A DNA stretch of 64,000 nucleotides from JAEZDR01 sp039811185 (GTDB lineage Bacteria; Bacteroidota; Bacteroidia; Chitinophagales; Chitinophagaceae). The position numbers and the translations under genes were made by a program. Below the pieces are notes generated by a model, which was not told where the DNA came from, did not search any database, and worked only from the letters and a program-made list of their open reading frames with translations. This document shows, in pieces, positions 16,879 through 25,100 of the stretch (its first letter is position 1; each line of letters begins with the position of its first letter). Location of the stretch: positions 1-64,000 of the forward strand of contig JBDHYF010000003.1 of assembly GCA_039811185.1 (NCBI GenBank), read 5' to 3'.

Positions 16879-16950
16879 TTTGGGGCGGCAAATATTCGCC
16901 AACAAAATAATTTGTGATTGATTATTTCTTCCTACTTTCGCCGCCCCAAA
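16879..16950. repeat. 11-bp inverted repeat flanking the rplK promoter
   Basis: TTTGGGGCGGC at 16879-16889 and its exact complement GCCGCCCCAAA at 16940-16950 bracket the rplK promoter. The right arm covers the predicted transcription start. Confidence 0.6.
16911..16940 (+). promoter_or_regulatory. rplK operon promoter
   Basis: TTTG at 16911-16914, an 18-base spacer and TACTTTCG at 16933-16940, about 85 bases upstream of rplK. Confidence 0.75.
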
Positions 16951-16977
16951 AGTTCTTAAACGAGATTTTGTTTGGGA

Positions 16978-17000
16978 GTTTGCAATAAAATTTTGCAAAC
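16978..17000 (+). promoter_or_regulatory. Hairpin in the rplK leader
   Basis: A perfect 8-bp stem GTTTGCAA/TTGCAAAC with a 7-base loop lies 25 bases upstream of the rplK start. In many bacteria uL1 represses the rplK-rplA mRNA by binding a leader structure. This hairpin is a candidate by position only. Confidence 0.4.
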
Positions 17001-17024
17001 GTTATTACCAAAAAAAGTAAAAAG

Positions 17025-17468
17025 ATGGCAAAAGAAATCACCGGCTTTGTTAAGTTACAAGCCAAAGGAGGACAAGCCAATCCGGCGCCTCCAATTGGAC
17101 CTGCTCTGGGTTCAAAAGGTATCAACATCATGGAGTTCTGTAAGCAGTTTAATGCAAGAACCCAGGATAAAGTGGGAAAAGTACTTCCTGTTTTAATCAC
17201 GGTTTATAATGATAAGTCATTCGAGTTTATCATTAAAACACCTCCTGCTGCTGTTCAGTTAATGGAAGCTGCCAAAGTTCAAAAAGGTTCTAAAGAAGGA
17301 AATCGTTCCAAAGTAGGAAAAGTTTCATGGGAGCAGGTTGAGGCAATTGCGAAAGACAAAATGCCCGACCTGAATTGTTTCACCTTAGAAAGTGCAATGA
17401 CAATGGTTGCCGGTACCGCCCGCAGTATGGGAATTACTGTTGATGGTGCTGCTCCTTGGGACAAGTAA
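17025..17468 (+). CDS. rplK: 50S ribosomal protein uL11
   Basis: A 147-aa protein of the GTPase-associated centre. The N-terminal domain has QAKGGQANPAPPIGPALGSKG. The C-terminal RNA-binding domain ends with the typical AMTMVAGTARSMGITVDG. First gene of rplK-rplA-rplJ-rplL, with its own promoter and an RNA hairpin in the leader. Confidence 0.99.
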   Translation: MAKEITGFVKLQAKGGQANPAPPIGPALGSKGINIMEFCKQFNARTQDKVGKVLPVLITVYNDKSFEFIIKTPPAAVQLMEAAKVQKGSKEGNRSKVGKVSWEQVEAIAKDKMPDLNCFTLESAMTMVAGTARSMGITVDGAAPWDK

Positions 17469-17493
17469 TTCTTTACAACAAAACTGATTTAAA

Positions 17494-18189
17494 ATGGCAA
17501 AACTTACTAAAAACAGAAAAGCAGCCGATTCAAAGGTTGATAAAAATAGAGCGTATTCGCTTAAGGAAGCATCTACTTTGGTTAAAGATGTGAACTGCAC
17601 AAAATTCGACAGTTCTGTTGACCTTCATATCCGTTTAGGTGTTGACCCTAAAAAAGCCGACCAGCAAGTAAGAGGTACGGTTACTTTACCTCATGGCACC
17701 GGTAAAACAAAAAGAGTATTGGTACTTTGTACACCTGATAAGGAAGCGGATGCAAAAGCAGCCGGAGCCGACCACGTTGGGCTTGATGAATTTATTCAGA
17801 AAATTGAAGGTGGTTGGACAGATGTTGATGTGATTATTGCCACTCCTTCGGTAATGCCGAAGATTGGTAAGCTCGGTAAAATTTTAGGTCCGCGCAACTT
17901 AATGCCGAATCCTAAAACAGGAACCGTAACCAACGATGTTGCTGCTGCTGTAAACGAGGTGAAAGGTGGTAAAATTGCGTTTAAAGTTGATAAAGCCGGC
18001 ATCGTGCACGCTTCTATCGGACGGGTTTCTTTCACCGCAGATAAAATTGCGGATAACAGCCAGGAGCTCATCAATGCAATTCTGAAATTAAAACCGGCTA
18101 CATCTAAAGGTACCTATGTGAAAGGCGTAAGCATGGCTGCAACCATGAGCCCCGGTATTTCTATCGACACAAAAACAGTAGTTCACTAA
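17494..18189 (+). CDS. rplA: 50S ribosomal protein uL1
   Basis: A 231-aa L1-stalk protein and probable translational repressor of its own operon. It has the conserved VDLHIRLGVDPKKADQQVRG, LGPRNLMPNPKTGTVT and GRVSFTADKIADNSQELI. It starts 25 bases after rplK. Confidence 0.98.
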   Translation: MAKLTKNRKAADSKVDKNRAYSLKEASTLVKDVNCTKFDSSVDLHIRLGVDPKKADQQVRGTVTLPHGTGKTKRVLVLCTPDKEADAKAAGADHVGLDEFIQKIEGGWTDVDVIIATPSVMPKIGKLGKILGPRNLMPNPKTGTVTNDVAAAVNEVKGGKIAFKVDKAGIVHASIGRVSFTADKIADNSQELINAILKLKPATSKGTYVKGVSMAATMSPGISIDTKTVVH

Positions 18190-18218
18190 TCGTTTCCTAA
18201 CGGTTTAAAATATTCTTT

Positions 18219-18746
18219 ATGAATAAAGATCAAAAAAATGAAGTAATAGAACTTTTAAAAGAAAAGTTCTCTCAATACAACAACTTCTACATCACCGATA
18301 CAGAATCGCTGACGGTAGAACAAATAACCAGCCTTCGCCGCGCTTGCTACGACAAGCAAGTTGAAATGAAGGTTGCAAAAAATACGCTTATCCGTAAGGC
18401 TTTGGAGTCGCTGGATTCTGAAAAATACAGCGGCCTTTTCGAATCATTAAACAATGTTACCGCATTAATGTTTTCTGAAAATCCGAAGGAGCCTGCGGTT
18501 ATCATCAGCTCGTTCAGAAGCGCCGGTAACAAAGAAAAGCCTTCTTTGAAAGCCGCATTTATCAACGGCGATATCTATTCAGGCGACAACAACCTTGCAA
18601 CACTTACCAAAATCAAAACGAAGAATGAATTGATTGGTGAAGTAATCGGATTGTTACAATCTCCGGCTAAAAGAGTGCTTGCTGCATTATTGCATCATCA
18701 CGAAAAACAAACTGAAGGCGCAGCAGAAGCACCGGCAGCAGAATAA
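18219..18746 (+). CDS. rplJ: 50S ribosomal protein uL10
   Basis: A 175-aa stalk-base protein that carries the bL12 dimers. The N-terminal rRNA-binding domain contains LTVEQITSLRRACYDKQVEMKVAKNTLIRKAL. The C-terminal helix, after LLQSPAKRVLAALLHH, binds bL12. It starts 29 bases after rplA. Confidence 0.97.
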   Translation: MNKDQKNEVIELLKEKFSQYNNFYITDTESLTVEQITSLRRACYDKQVEMKVAKNTLIRKALESLDSEKYSGLFESLNNVTALMFSENPKEPAVIISSFRSAGNKEKPSLKAAFINGDIYSGDNNLATLTKIKTKNELIGEVIGLLQSPAKRVLAALLHHHEKQTEGAAEAPAAE

Positions 18747-18817
18747 TATTTTTAATTTTTTATTTCATAACCTCTCCGCCGGAGCAATAGCAATGAAGGC
18801 GGTTTAAAAGTAAAACC

Positions 18818-19192
18818 ATGGCAGACGTAAAATCACTAGCCGAACAATTAGTAGGCTTAACAGTAAAAGAAGTTCAGGAATTAGCAGATGTGCTAAAAGC
18901 TGATTACGGAATTGAACCCGCAGCAGCGGCAGTAGTAGTATCAGGTGGCGGCGAAGGCGGTGGCGCAGCAGTTGCTGAGCAAACTGCATTTGATGTAATC
19001 CTTAAAAACGCCGGTGCAGGTAAATTAGGCGTAGTGAAAGTGGTTAAAGAATTAACCGGACTTGGCCTTAAAGAAGCAAAAGATTTAGTTGACGGCGCTC
19101 CTAAAACAGTGAAAGAGCAAGTATCTAAAGCTGAAGCGGAAGACATTGCCAACAAACTGAAAGAAGCAGGTGCTGAAGTTGAAATCAAGTAA
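18818..19192 (+). CDS. rplL: 50S ribosomal protein bL12
   Basis: A 124-aa acidic stalk protein that recruits translational GTPases. The N-terminal dimerisation domain is LAEQLVGLTVKEVQELADVL. An Ala/Gly-rich hinge (residues 38-55) follows, then the conserved C-terminal domain with GAGKLGVVKVVKELTGLGLK. A terminator follows at once. rpoB, almost always the next gene, is absent; glnS converges instead. Confidence 0.98.
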   Translation: MADVKSLAEQLVGLTVKEVQELADVLKADYGIEPAAAAVVVSGGGEGGGAAVAEQTAFDVILKNAGAGKLGVVKVVKELTGLGLKEAKDLVDGAPKTVKEQVSKAEAEDIANKLKEAGAEVEIK

Positions 19193-19210
19193 TCTGTTTT
19201 TTCTAAAAAC

Positions 19211-19246
19211 AAAAGCCGTTTCATTTTTTGAAACGGCTTTTTTGTT
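19211..19246 (+). terminator. rplL terminator
   Basis: Perfect 13-bp stem (arms 19211-19223 and 19229-19241, core GCCGTTTCA/TGAAACGGC) with a 5-base loop and a T run. Its A-rich left side means it may also stop glnS transcription from the other direction. Confidence 0.92.
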
Positions 19247-19261
19247 GATGATAGTTTTTCA

Positions 19262-20923
19262 CTACTGCTTTTTTACCACCTTTGCCCACGTATCCTTTAA
19301 GCCAACTGTTTGGTTGAACACAATTTTATCTTCACTCGTGTCTCTGTCCAAACAGAAGTAGCCCTTGCGCAGAAACTGGTACCTTTCGTTGAATTTTGCG
19401 TTTCGTAATGCCGGCTCCGCAAAAGCATTTTCAACTATGGTAAGGCTGTTTTCATTCATGTAAGATTTAAAATCGTCGGTTTCCTTTGCAGGGTCTTCTA
19501 CCTTAAACAATCTGTCGTAAAGCCTGATCTCTACATTTTGCGCATGTTCGGCGCTAACCCAATGCAGCGTGCCTTTTACCTGAACGCCCGATGTATCGTT
19601 ACCGCTTTTGCTGTCCGGCAAATAACTGCACTTCAACTCCGTAACATAGCCGTTTTCATCCTTTACCACTTCATCGCATTTTATGATATAGGCGTGTTTC
19701 AAACGAACCATCTGGCCCGGCGCCAACCGAAAATATTTCTTCGGAGGGTTTTCCATAAAATCGTCGCGCTCTATCAATATATTTTTGCTGAAAGGAATTT
19801 CGCGGCGGCCTCCTTCTGCATCTTCCGGGTTATTTTCTCCTTCAAGAATTTCAACAACCCTATCAAAATTGGTGATGGTAACTTTCAACGGGTCGAATAC
19901 CACCATACGCCTTACCGCAATGGTGTTTAAGTGTTCGCGTACACAAAACTCCAGCAAACCAATATCTATCAGGTTTTCGCGCTTTGCAACGCCTATGCGG
20001 TCGCAGAAGTCACGGACTGCCTCAGGTGTATATCCTCTTCTTCTGATGCCGCTGATTGTGGGCATGCGCGGATCGTCCCAACCATCTACATATTTTTCAT
20101 TTACAAGCTGTAATAGTTTACGCTTACTCATAACCGTGTAATTAAGGTTTAAGCGCGCAAACTCGTACTGATGCGAGGGAAATATTTCTAACTTTTCAAT
20201 CAGCCAGTTATACAAGTCACGATGCGGAATAAACTCGAGAGTACAAATGCTGTGGGTAATTCTTTCGATGCTGTCGCTTTGTCCATGCGCAAAATCATAC
20301 ATCGGATAAATACACCATTTGTCGGCGGTGCGATGATGCTGTGTGTGTTTGATGCGGTAGATAATCGGATCACGCATGTGCATATTCGGATGCGCCATAT
20401 CAATTTTAGCACGCAGCACTTTTTGACCTTCAGCATATTTACCATCTTTCATTTCAGTAAACAACTGAAGATTTTCTTCAACAGTCCGGGTACGGAATGC
20501 ACTGTTTACGCCGGCTGTTGTGGGTGTTCCTTTTCCGGCAGCAATCTCTTCTGCGGTTGAATCATCTACATAAGCAAGTCCTTTATTGATAAGCCTAACC
20601 GCATAGTTATAGAGCGTATCAAAATAGTCAGACGCATACAGTTCATTTTTCCACTCAAATCCAAGCCACCTTACATCGGCCTTAATACTTTCAACATATT
20701 CAGTTTCTTCTGTTACCGGGTTGGTATCATCGAAGCGGAGGTTTGTATAGCCGCCATACTTTTTGCTAAGCCCGAAATTTAAGCAAATGCTTTTGGCATG
20801 GCCGATATGTAAATAACCATTTGGCTCCGGCGGAAAACGGGTAACAATTTCTTTATACTTTCCGGAGGCCAAATCGCTTTCAATAATTTCTTCAATGAAG
20901 TTTAATGATTTTTCTTCTAACAT
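19262..20923 (-). CDS. glnS: Glutaminyl-tRNA synthetase
   Basis: A 553-aa class I synthetase. The HIGH motif lies in PPEPNGYLHIGHAKS, DDTNP follows, and the KMSKS equivalent is VMSKRK. The C-terminal half is the beta-barrel anticodon-binding domain. Having GlnS means Gln-tRNA can be charged directly. The frame is open to 20956, but the -7 element at 20944-20951 lies inside that extension, so the ATG at 20923 (MLEEKSLNF) is chosen. It converges on rplL. Confidence 0.97.
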   Translation of the reverse strand: MLEEKSLNFIEEIIESDLASGKYKEIVTRFPPEPNGYLHIGHAKSICLNFGLSKKYGGYTNLRFDDTNPVTEETEYVESIKADVRWLGFEWKNELYASDYFDTLYNYAVRLINKGLAYVDDSTAEEIAAGKGTPTTAGVNSAFRTRTVEENLQLFTEMKDGKYAEGQKVLRAKIDMAHPNMHMRDPIIYRIKHTQHHRTADKWCIYPMYDFAHGQSDSIERITHSICTLEFIPHRDLYNWLIEKLEIFPSHQYEFARLNLNYTVMSKRKLLQLVNEKYVDGWDDPRMPTISGIRRRGYTPEAVRDFCDRIGVAKRENLIDIGLLEFCVREHLNTIAVRRMVVFDPLKVTITNFDRVVEILEGENNPEDAEGGRREIPFSKNILIERDDFMENPPKKYFRLAPGQMVRLKHAYIIKCDEVVKDENGYVTELKCSYLPDSKSGNDTSGVQVKGTLHWVSAEHAQNVEIRLYDRLFKVEDPAKETDDFKSYMNENSLTIVENAFAEPALRNAKFNERYQFLRKGYFCLDRDTSEDKIVFNQTVGLKDTWAKVVKKQ

Positions 20924-20943
20924 CAACAACGTTTTATGCGTTG

Positions 20944-20951
20944 CAAATATA
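20944..20951 (-). promoter_or_regulatory. glnS -7 element
   Basis: Minus-strand TATATTTG, an exact TAnnTTTG match, 20 bases upstream of the glnS start. No clear -33 element. Confidence 0.5.
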
Positions 20952-21149
20952 AGCAAGCAATAAGCCTTTCGAGGCTTTATAATTAACTCCGTCTGCTAAA
21001 AAACAGCAGCCGATTTTTACAAACAATTGAATGGAAAAAACGCCGTCATCTCACAAAGAATTATTAAAGAAATATTATGCATATTTTATGCACATAGCCT
21101 TCGTTTAAATGATTATAGCTATATTTTAGCCCCAGTTAATTAATAAAGA

Positions 21150-21815
21150 ATGGGAATAATATTACAAGCTGATCCATCAGCAATTACTCCATCGGCCCAG
21201 TCAATTTCTCTGATTGAATTGCTGAACAAGGGCGGATGGATAATGTACCCTTTATACTTTTTGCTCATTGTTGCGATATACGTTTTTTTTGAGCGGCTGC
21301 TGGCTATCCGGAGAGCCGGTCGCATCGACAAAAATTTCATGAGCATTATTAAAGACAATATTATCAGCGGTAATGTTGGCGCCGCACGAAATCTTGCAAA
21401 GAACACCGACAATCCGGTGGCACGAATGATCGACAAAGGCATTCAGCGGATCGGAAAGCCCATCGACGCAATTGAAAAAAGCATGGAAAATGTTGGAAAG
21501 CTCGAAATGTATAAGATGGAAAAAAATCTCTCTATTCTTTCACTCATAGCGGGAATTGCGCCTATGTTCGGATTTCTGGGAACGATTGTAGGTATGATTC
21601 AGCTTTTCTACAACATCAACAACAGTGGCTTCGAACTAAACACCATTGCCGGAGGCATTTACGTGAAGATGGTTACGTCGGCTGCGGGTTTAATAATTGG
21701 TTTGATGGCTTATGTTGGACACAACTACCTTACCACACAGATAGACAAAACGGCCAATAAAATGGAAGCCGCAAGTGCTGAATTTTTGGATGTTTTACAG
21801 GAGCCCACAGTTTAA
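21150..21815 (+). CDS. exbB: ExbB/TolQ/MotA-family proton channel
   Basis: A 221-aa inner-membrane protein with three transmembrane segments (about residues 28-48, 125-148 and 172-192). The last two carry the conserved GIAPMFGFLGTIVGMIQLF and the long cytoplasmic loop lies between TM1 and TM2. With ExbD it forms the proton-driven motor that energises TonB-dependent receptors or Tol. It starts a two-gene unit with exbD, 15 bases apart. No tonB is nearby. Confidence 0.92.
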   Translation: MGIILQADPSAITPSAQSISLIELLNKGGWIMYPLYFLLIVAIYVFFERLLAIRRAGRIDKNFMSIIKDNIISGNVGAARNLAKNTDNPVARMIDKGIQRIGKPIDAIEKSMENVGKLEMYKMEKNLSILSLIAGIAPMFGFLGTIVGMIQLFYNINNSGFELNTIAGGIYVKMVTSAAGLIIGLMAYVGHNYLTTQIDKTANKMEAASAEFLDVLQEPTV

Positions 21816-21830
21816 TTAAAATGCTTTTGA

Positions 21831-22229
21831 ATGAATATTAGAAACAGGCTGAGATCGCATCCGGAGCTGCATACAGGAGCATTGAACGACATCCTTTTTA
21901 TTTTGTTGTTGTTCTTTTTAATTGTTTCCACACTTGCCAATCCAAACGTAATAAAGGTGAATAATCCGCGTGGTGAAAAAGACACAAAGGCCAAACAAAA
22001 TATTGTAGTTTCCATTAACAAAGATCAACAGATTTTTTTAGGACAAAAACCGGTTGATATGGCATTACTCGATTCGATGCTGAAAGAAGAAGTGCTGAAA
22101 GTGAAGTCGTTTATTGATACGCCTTCAGTAGTGATCAATGCCGATACAGTTTCCCATTATGGAGAAGTTTTTAAAATAATGCAGTCGGCTAAACGGGCAG
22201 GAGCGAGGGTAGTGGCAAACGTAAAATAG
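21831..22229 (+). CDS. exbD: ExbD/TolR-family biopolymer transport protein
   Basis: A 132-aa protein with a short cytoplasmic N-terminus and one membrane helix (about residues 18-38). The helix contains LNDILFILLLFFLIVSTLA, whose Asp is the conserved proton-coupling residue. A periplasmic domain ends with MQSAKRAGARVVANVK. It is the partner of the upstream ExbB. Its stop is only 2 bases from the convergent secreted-protein gene. Confidence 0.92.
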   Translation: MNIRNRLRSHPELHTGALNDILFILLLFFLIVSTLANPNVIKVNNPRGEKDTKAKQNIVVSINKDQQIFLGQKPVDMALLDSMLKEEVLKVKSFIDTPSVVINADTVSHYGEVFKIMQSAKRAGARVVANVK

Positions 22230-22231
22230 AA

Positions 22232-22780
22232 TTAACGCGATTGCAGAAGTACAGACACTGTATTCATCTTTCTGTCGATCGTCCTTCTTAAAATGAGATG
22301 ACTTTCTTTCGATGTCCACCGGTACTCTATCATATCCAGCCTGTGTTTTACAATCCGGCGTTCGGGTTTTTGTTCTCCTTTCCAGTTAGCTTTAATAAAG
22401 TTGTATAAAAAAAGCATGGTGTTGCGGGCCGTTTTCTTTGGACTTTCTGCATTGTTTGCGTTCGCCGTATACGAATTGCTGAGCAGAATGCCTTTGATAA
22501 CGCCATTTGCATCTGTGCGTAAAACCGGCAACGCAAAACTGATTTGTCCAATTTTTAGTGGATTCTTTTCGGTGATGCCGGTAAAAACAAACTCTTTGTA
22601 ATGGGTGTGCAAATCGGATGCGCTATCCCTGAAAAATGCAATCAGTGAATCTTTATACCTGTCAATTTTTGTGTTTAAAACAAACCGTTCTATCGAAACC
22701 GTATCAAGCGAACTGCTCTGCGCAGTAAGGGTTGTTGTAAACAGAACTGAAACGGAAAACAACAAGGCTTTTAAAAACAT
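22232..22780 (-). CDS. Secreted protein of unknown function
   Basis: A 182-aa exported protein with an N-terminal signal peptide (about residues 1-20, ending TLTAQ). I do not recognise a domain. The sequence mixes beta-rich segments (EFVFTGITEKNPLKIGQISF) with a charged C-terminus. It starts 8 bases after the REC-Crp regulator, so it appears to be the last gene of the valS-kinase-regulator operon. Confidence 0.7.
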   Translation of the reverse strand: MFLKALLFSVSVLFTTTLTAQSSSLDTVSIERFVLNTKIDRYKDSLIAFFRDSASDLHTHYKEFVFTGITEKNPLKIGQISFALPVLRTDANGVIKGILLSNSYTANANNAESPKKTARNTMLFLYNFIKANWKGEQKPERRIVKHRLDMIEYRWTSKESHLILRRTIDRKMNTVSVLLQSR

Positions 22781-22788
22781 GGTACAAT

Positions 22789-23838
22789 TTAAAACAATAA
22801 ATTCTTTAGTTTATTCTCGTTCAGCACAATTATTTTTCCTTTTTTTATGTCGATAAGGCCTTCGCTTTTAAAGTCGCTCAGGGTTCTGATAAGCGACTCG
22901 GTTGCAGAGCCGATAATATTTGCAAGATTTTCTCGCGATATTTCAAGCGTTTCCTTTTCACCTTTAAACTTGGTTAACACCAAAATGAGGCCGTTAGCAA
23001 CCTTCTTCCTTAGCGAACTGTAGGCGAGATTCACCAGGTTCTCTTCCTTTTCAACAATATTTCGCGCCATCATTTTAATAAACTGCCGTGCTACGATGGC
23101 GTCGTTATTTATCAGTTGAAGAAAATCTGTGCGTGGTATCAGCATCAACTCAGCGTCTTCAAGAATTTCTGCGTTCTCACGGTAGTTGGTTTCTTCCAAA
23201 ACCGCGGTATAACCAAAAAAATCTCCTTCGGTAACAATGTTTGTAATCAGTTCTTTATTTTCTTCATTGGTACGGCTGATTTTGACCTTGCCTTTATTGA
23301 TGAAGTAAACGGCCACCGGGCGCTGCCCTTCATGATACAGAATCTGTTTTCGCTTGTAGTCGTTTACTTCGCGCTCATTGGAAATTAGTGAAAGGCCGGC
23401 ATTGTTTTTTGCGCTGTCGATAAAAGCATTGATGCCATCGCTGTTCAACGAAAAATTTTGTTTCAGGGCATCCGATTTTTTTAACCTCGTTTCTACTGCA
23501 TTCAGCAGTTCTATGCCATCAAAGGGCTTTGTAATGTAATCGTCGGCACCCATTTCCATTCCTTTCCTGAAGTCGGATTTTTCTGATTTCGCAGTTAAGA
23601 AGATGAAAGGAATGGCGGATGTGGTTTTTTGTCTGCTTAACATGTGCAGCACGCCGTACCCGTCGAGCACCGGCATCATAATATCGCAGATAATCAGGTC
23701 GGGAATATGTTGCACTGCCATTTCAACGCCCGCTTTTCCGTTGGCTGCGGTTAGCACTTCATAGTTCGATAACGAAAGTATTTCAGCCGTATTTTCTCTT
23801 ACTTCGTCATTGTCTTCAATAAGCAGAATTTTCTTCAT
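22789..23838 (-). CDS. Response regulator fused to a Crp/Fnr-type regulator
   Basis: A 349-aa protein with three parts: a receiver domain (1-120; acidic pocket Glu8-Asp9, phospho-acceptor Asp52, Lys in TKPFDG), a cyclic-nucleotide-binding-like barrel (about 160-260; ILYHEGQRPVAVYFINKGKV, EGDFFGYTAVL) and a Crp winged helix (about 280-349; ISRENLANIIGSATESLIRTLSDF). Phosphorylation rather than cyclic nucleotide probably gates DNA binding; the usual cAMP-contacting motif is not evident. It starts 15 bases after the histidine kinase, its likely partner. Confidence 0.9.
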   Translation of the reverse strand: MKKILLIEDNDEVRENTAEILSLSNYEVLTAANGKAGVEMAVQHIPDLIICDIMMPVLDGYGVLHMLSRQKTTSAIPFIFLTAKSEKSDFRKGMEMGADDYITKPFDGIELLNAVETRLKKSDALKQNFSLNSDGINAFIDSAKNNAGLSLISNEREVNDYKRKQILYHEGQRPVAVYFINKGKVKISRTNEENKELITNIVTEGDFFGYTAVLEETNYRENAEILEDAELMLIPRTDFLQLINNDAIVARQFIKMMARNIVEKEENLVNLAYSSLRKKVANGLILVLTKFKGEKETLEISRENLANIIGSATESLIRTLSDFKSEGLIDIKKGKIIVLNENKLKNLLF

Positions 23839-23853
23839 GATATAAATTTAACG

Positions 23854-25092
23854 TCAGTCAGTAACCGGAATTTGCACTATAAAACTCGTTCCTTTGTTTA
23901 ATTCACTTTCAAATTTAATGGAACCATTAATCAGTTCAAGGTAACGGCCCACAATGTGTAGTCCGAGGCCGGTTCCCTGAATGTTCAGCGCATTTTTTGC
24001 ACGGAAAAACCGCTCAAACAAACGCTGCTGGTCTTCTGCTGAAATACCGATGCCGCAGTCTTTTACAACGAGTATGATGTAATCTTTTATCTTATCGGCA
24101 GTTACAGAAATTACTGAATTTTCGGGCGAAAATTTAATAGCGTTGGAAACAAGATTCAGCAATACATTTTTTATGATGTTGACATCCGTTCTGCATTTAC
24201 CGGCGCCTGAAAAAGAAAATGCAAGCTGCTGCTCCTTTTTAGCAATCTGCTGCATTCCGTTCAGTAGCTCTTTAATGCCATCCACAATTTCTTCAAACTC
24301 GTAATCTTCAACAGATGTGTGAAGGGTGCCCTCCTCAAGCTTGCCCAGCGACAGAAAATCTTCCAAAATACTTTTCATATCGCCAACGGCGTTTTTAATT
24401 CTTTGAATGTGTTTTTCCCGCTTCTCATTGTCTTCAGTCAGCGGGTATTTACTTAACAGAAAGGCCGATGATAAAATGGTACTTAGCGGCGTCCGAAACT
24501 CGTGCGATGCCATCGTAACAAAACGGCTTTTCAGGTCGCCGAGTTCTTTTTCCTGTTCAAGTGCAGTGCTCAGTTCTTCTTTCGACTTCTCAAGAGCAGC
24601 AAGCGTTTCCCGCAACATTTTTGTACGGTTTTCAACCATCTGTTCCAGCTCTATGTTCAACTGTTTTATCTGATGGGTTTGATGTTCCAGTTCGTTGCGC
24701 TGTTCCACCAGTTTATACTCACTGAGCTTTCTCACTGTAATGTCAATCACAAAGGCAATTACAAAAGTTTCACCATCGGATTGGTAGTTGCTTAAACTGA
24801 TTTCAATCGGAAACTCGCTGCCATCTTTCTTGCGTCCGAACAAATCGCGACCGGCGCCCATTACCCTTGCCTGCGGCTTTTTATAGAAACCGTCTCTTTC
24901 TTTTTCGTGTGAATGACGGTATTTCTGTGGAATCAGGATTTCTATTTTGTTGTATAGAATTTCTTCTTTCGTATACCCAAACTGCAGTTCTGCCTGCCGG
25001 TTAAAGTTGATGATTTCTGCTTTTTGATTGCATACAATCATACCGATAGTGGCATAGTCAAAGAGCGCCCTGAACATATCCTTGCTTTCCAT
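23854..25092 (-). CDS. PAS-domain sensor histidine kinase
   Basis: A 412-aa kinase without membrane segments, so probably cytoplasmic. Domains: PAS (about 5-120; ATIGMIVCNQKAEIINFN), coiled coil (125-185), HisKA with His197 in MASHEFRTPLS, and a HATPase_c domain with the N-box NLVSNAIKFS, G1 DCGIGIS, F-box ERFFRA and G2 GTGLGLHIV. It follows valS by 8 bases and precedes the REC-Crp regulator by 15. It therefore appears cotranscribed with a tRNA synthetase, an uncommon arrangement. The signal it senses is unknown. Confidence 0.92.
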   Translation of the reverse strand: MESKDMFRALFDYATIGMIVCNQKAEIINFNRQAELQFGYTKEEILYNKIEILIPQKYRHSHEKERDGFYKKPQARVMGAGRDLFGRKKDGSEFPIEISLSNYQSDGETFVIAFVIDITVRKLSEYKLVEQRNELEHQTHQIKQLNIELEQMVENRTKMLRETLAALEKSKEELSTALEQEKELGDLKSRFVTMASHEFRTPLSTILSSAFLLSKYPLTEDNEKREKHIQRIKNAVGDMKSILEDFLSLGKLEEGTLHTSVEDYEFEEIVDGIKELLNGMQQIAKKEQQLAFSFSGAGKCRTDVNIIKNVLLNLVSNAIKFSPENSVISVTADKIKDYIILVVKDCGIGISAEDQQRLFERFFRAKNALNIQGTGLGLHIVGRYLELINGSIKFESELNKGTSFIVQIPVTD

Positions 25093-25100
25093 AACTCAAT

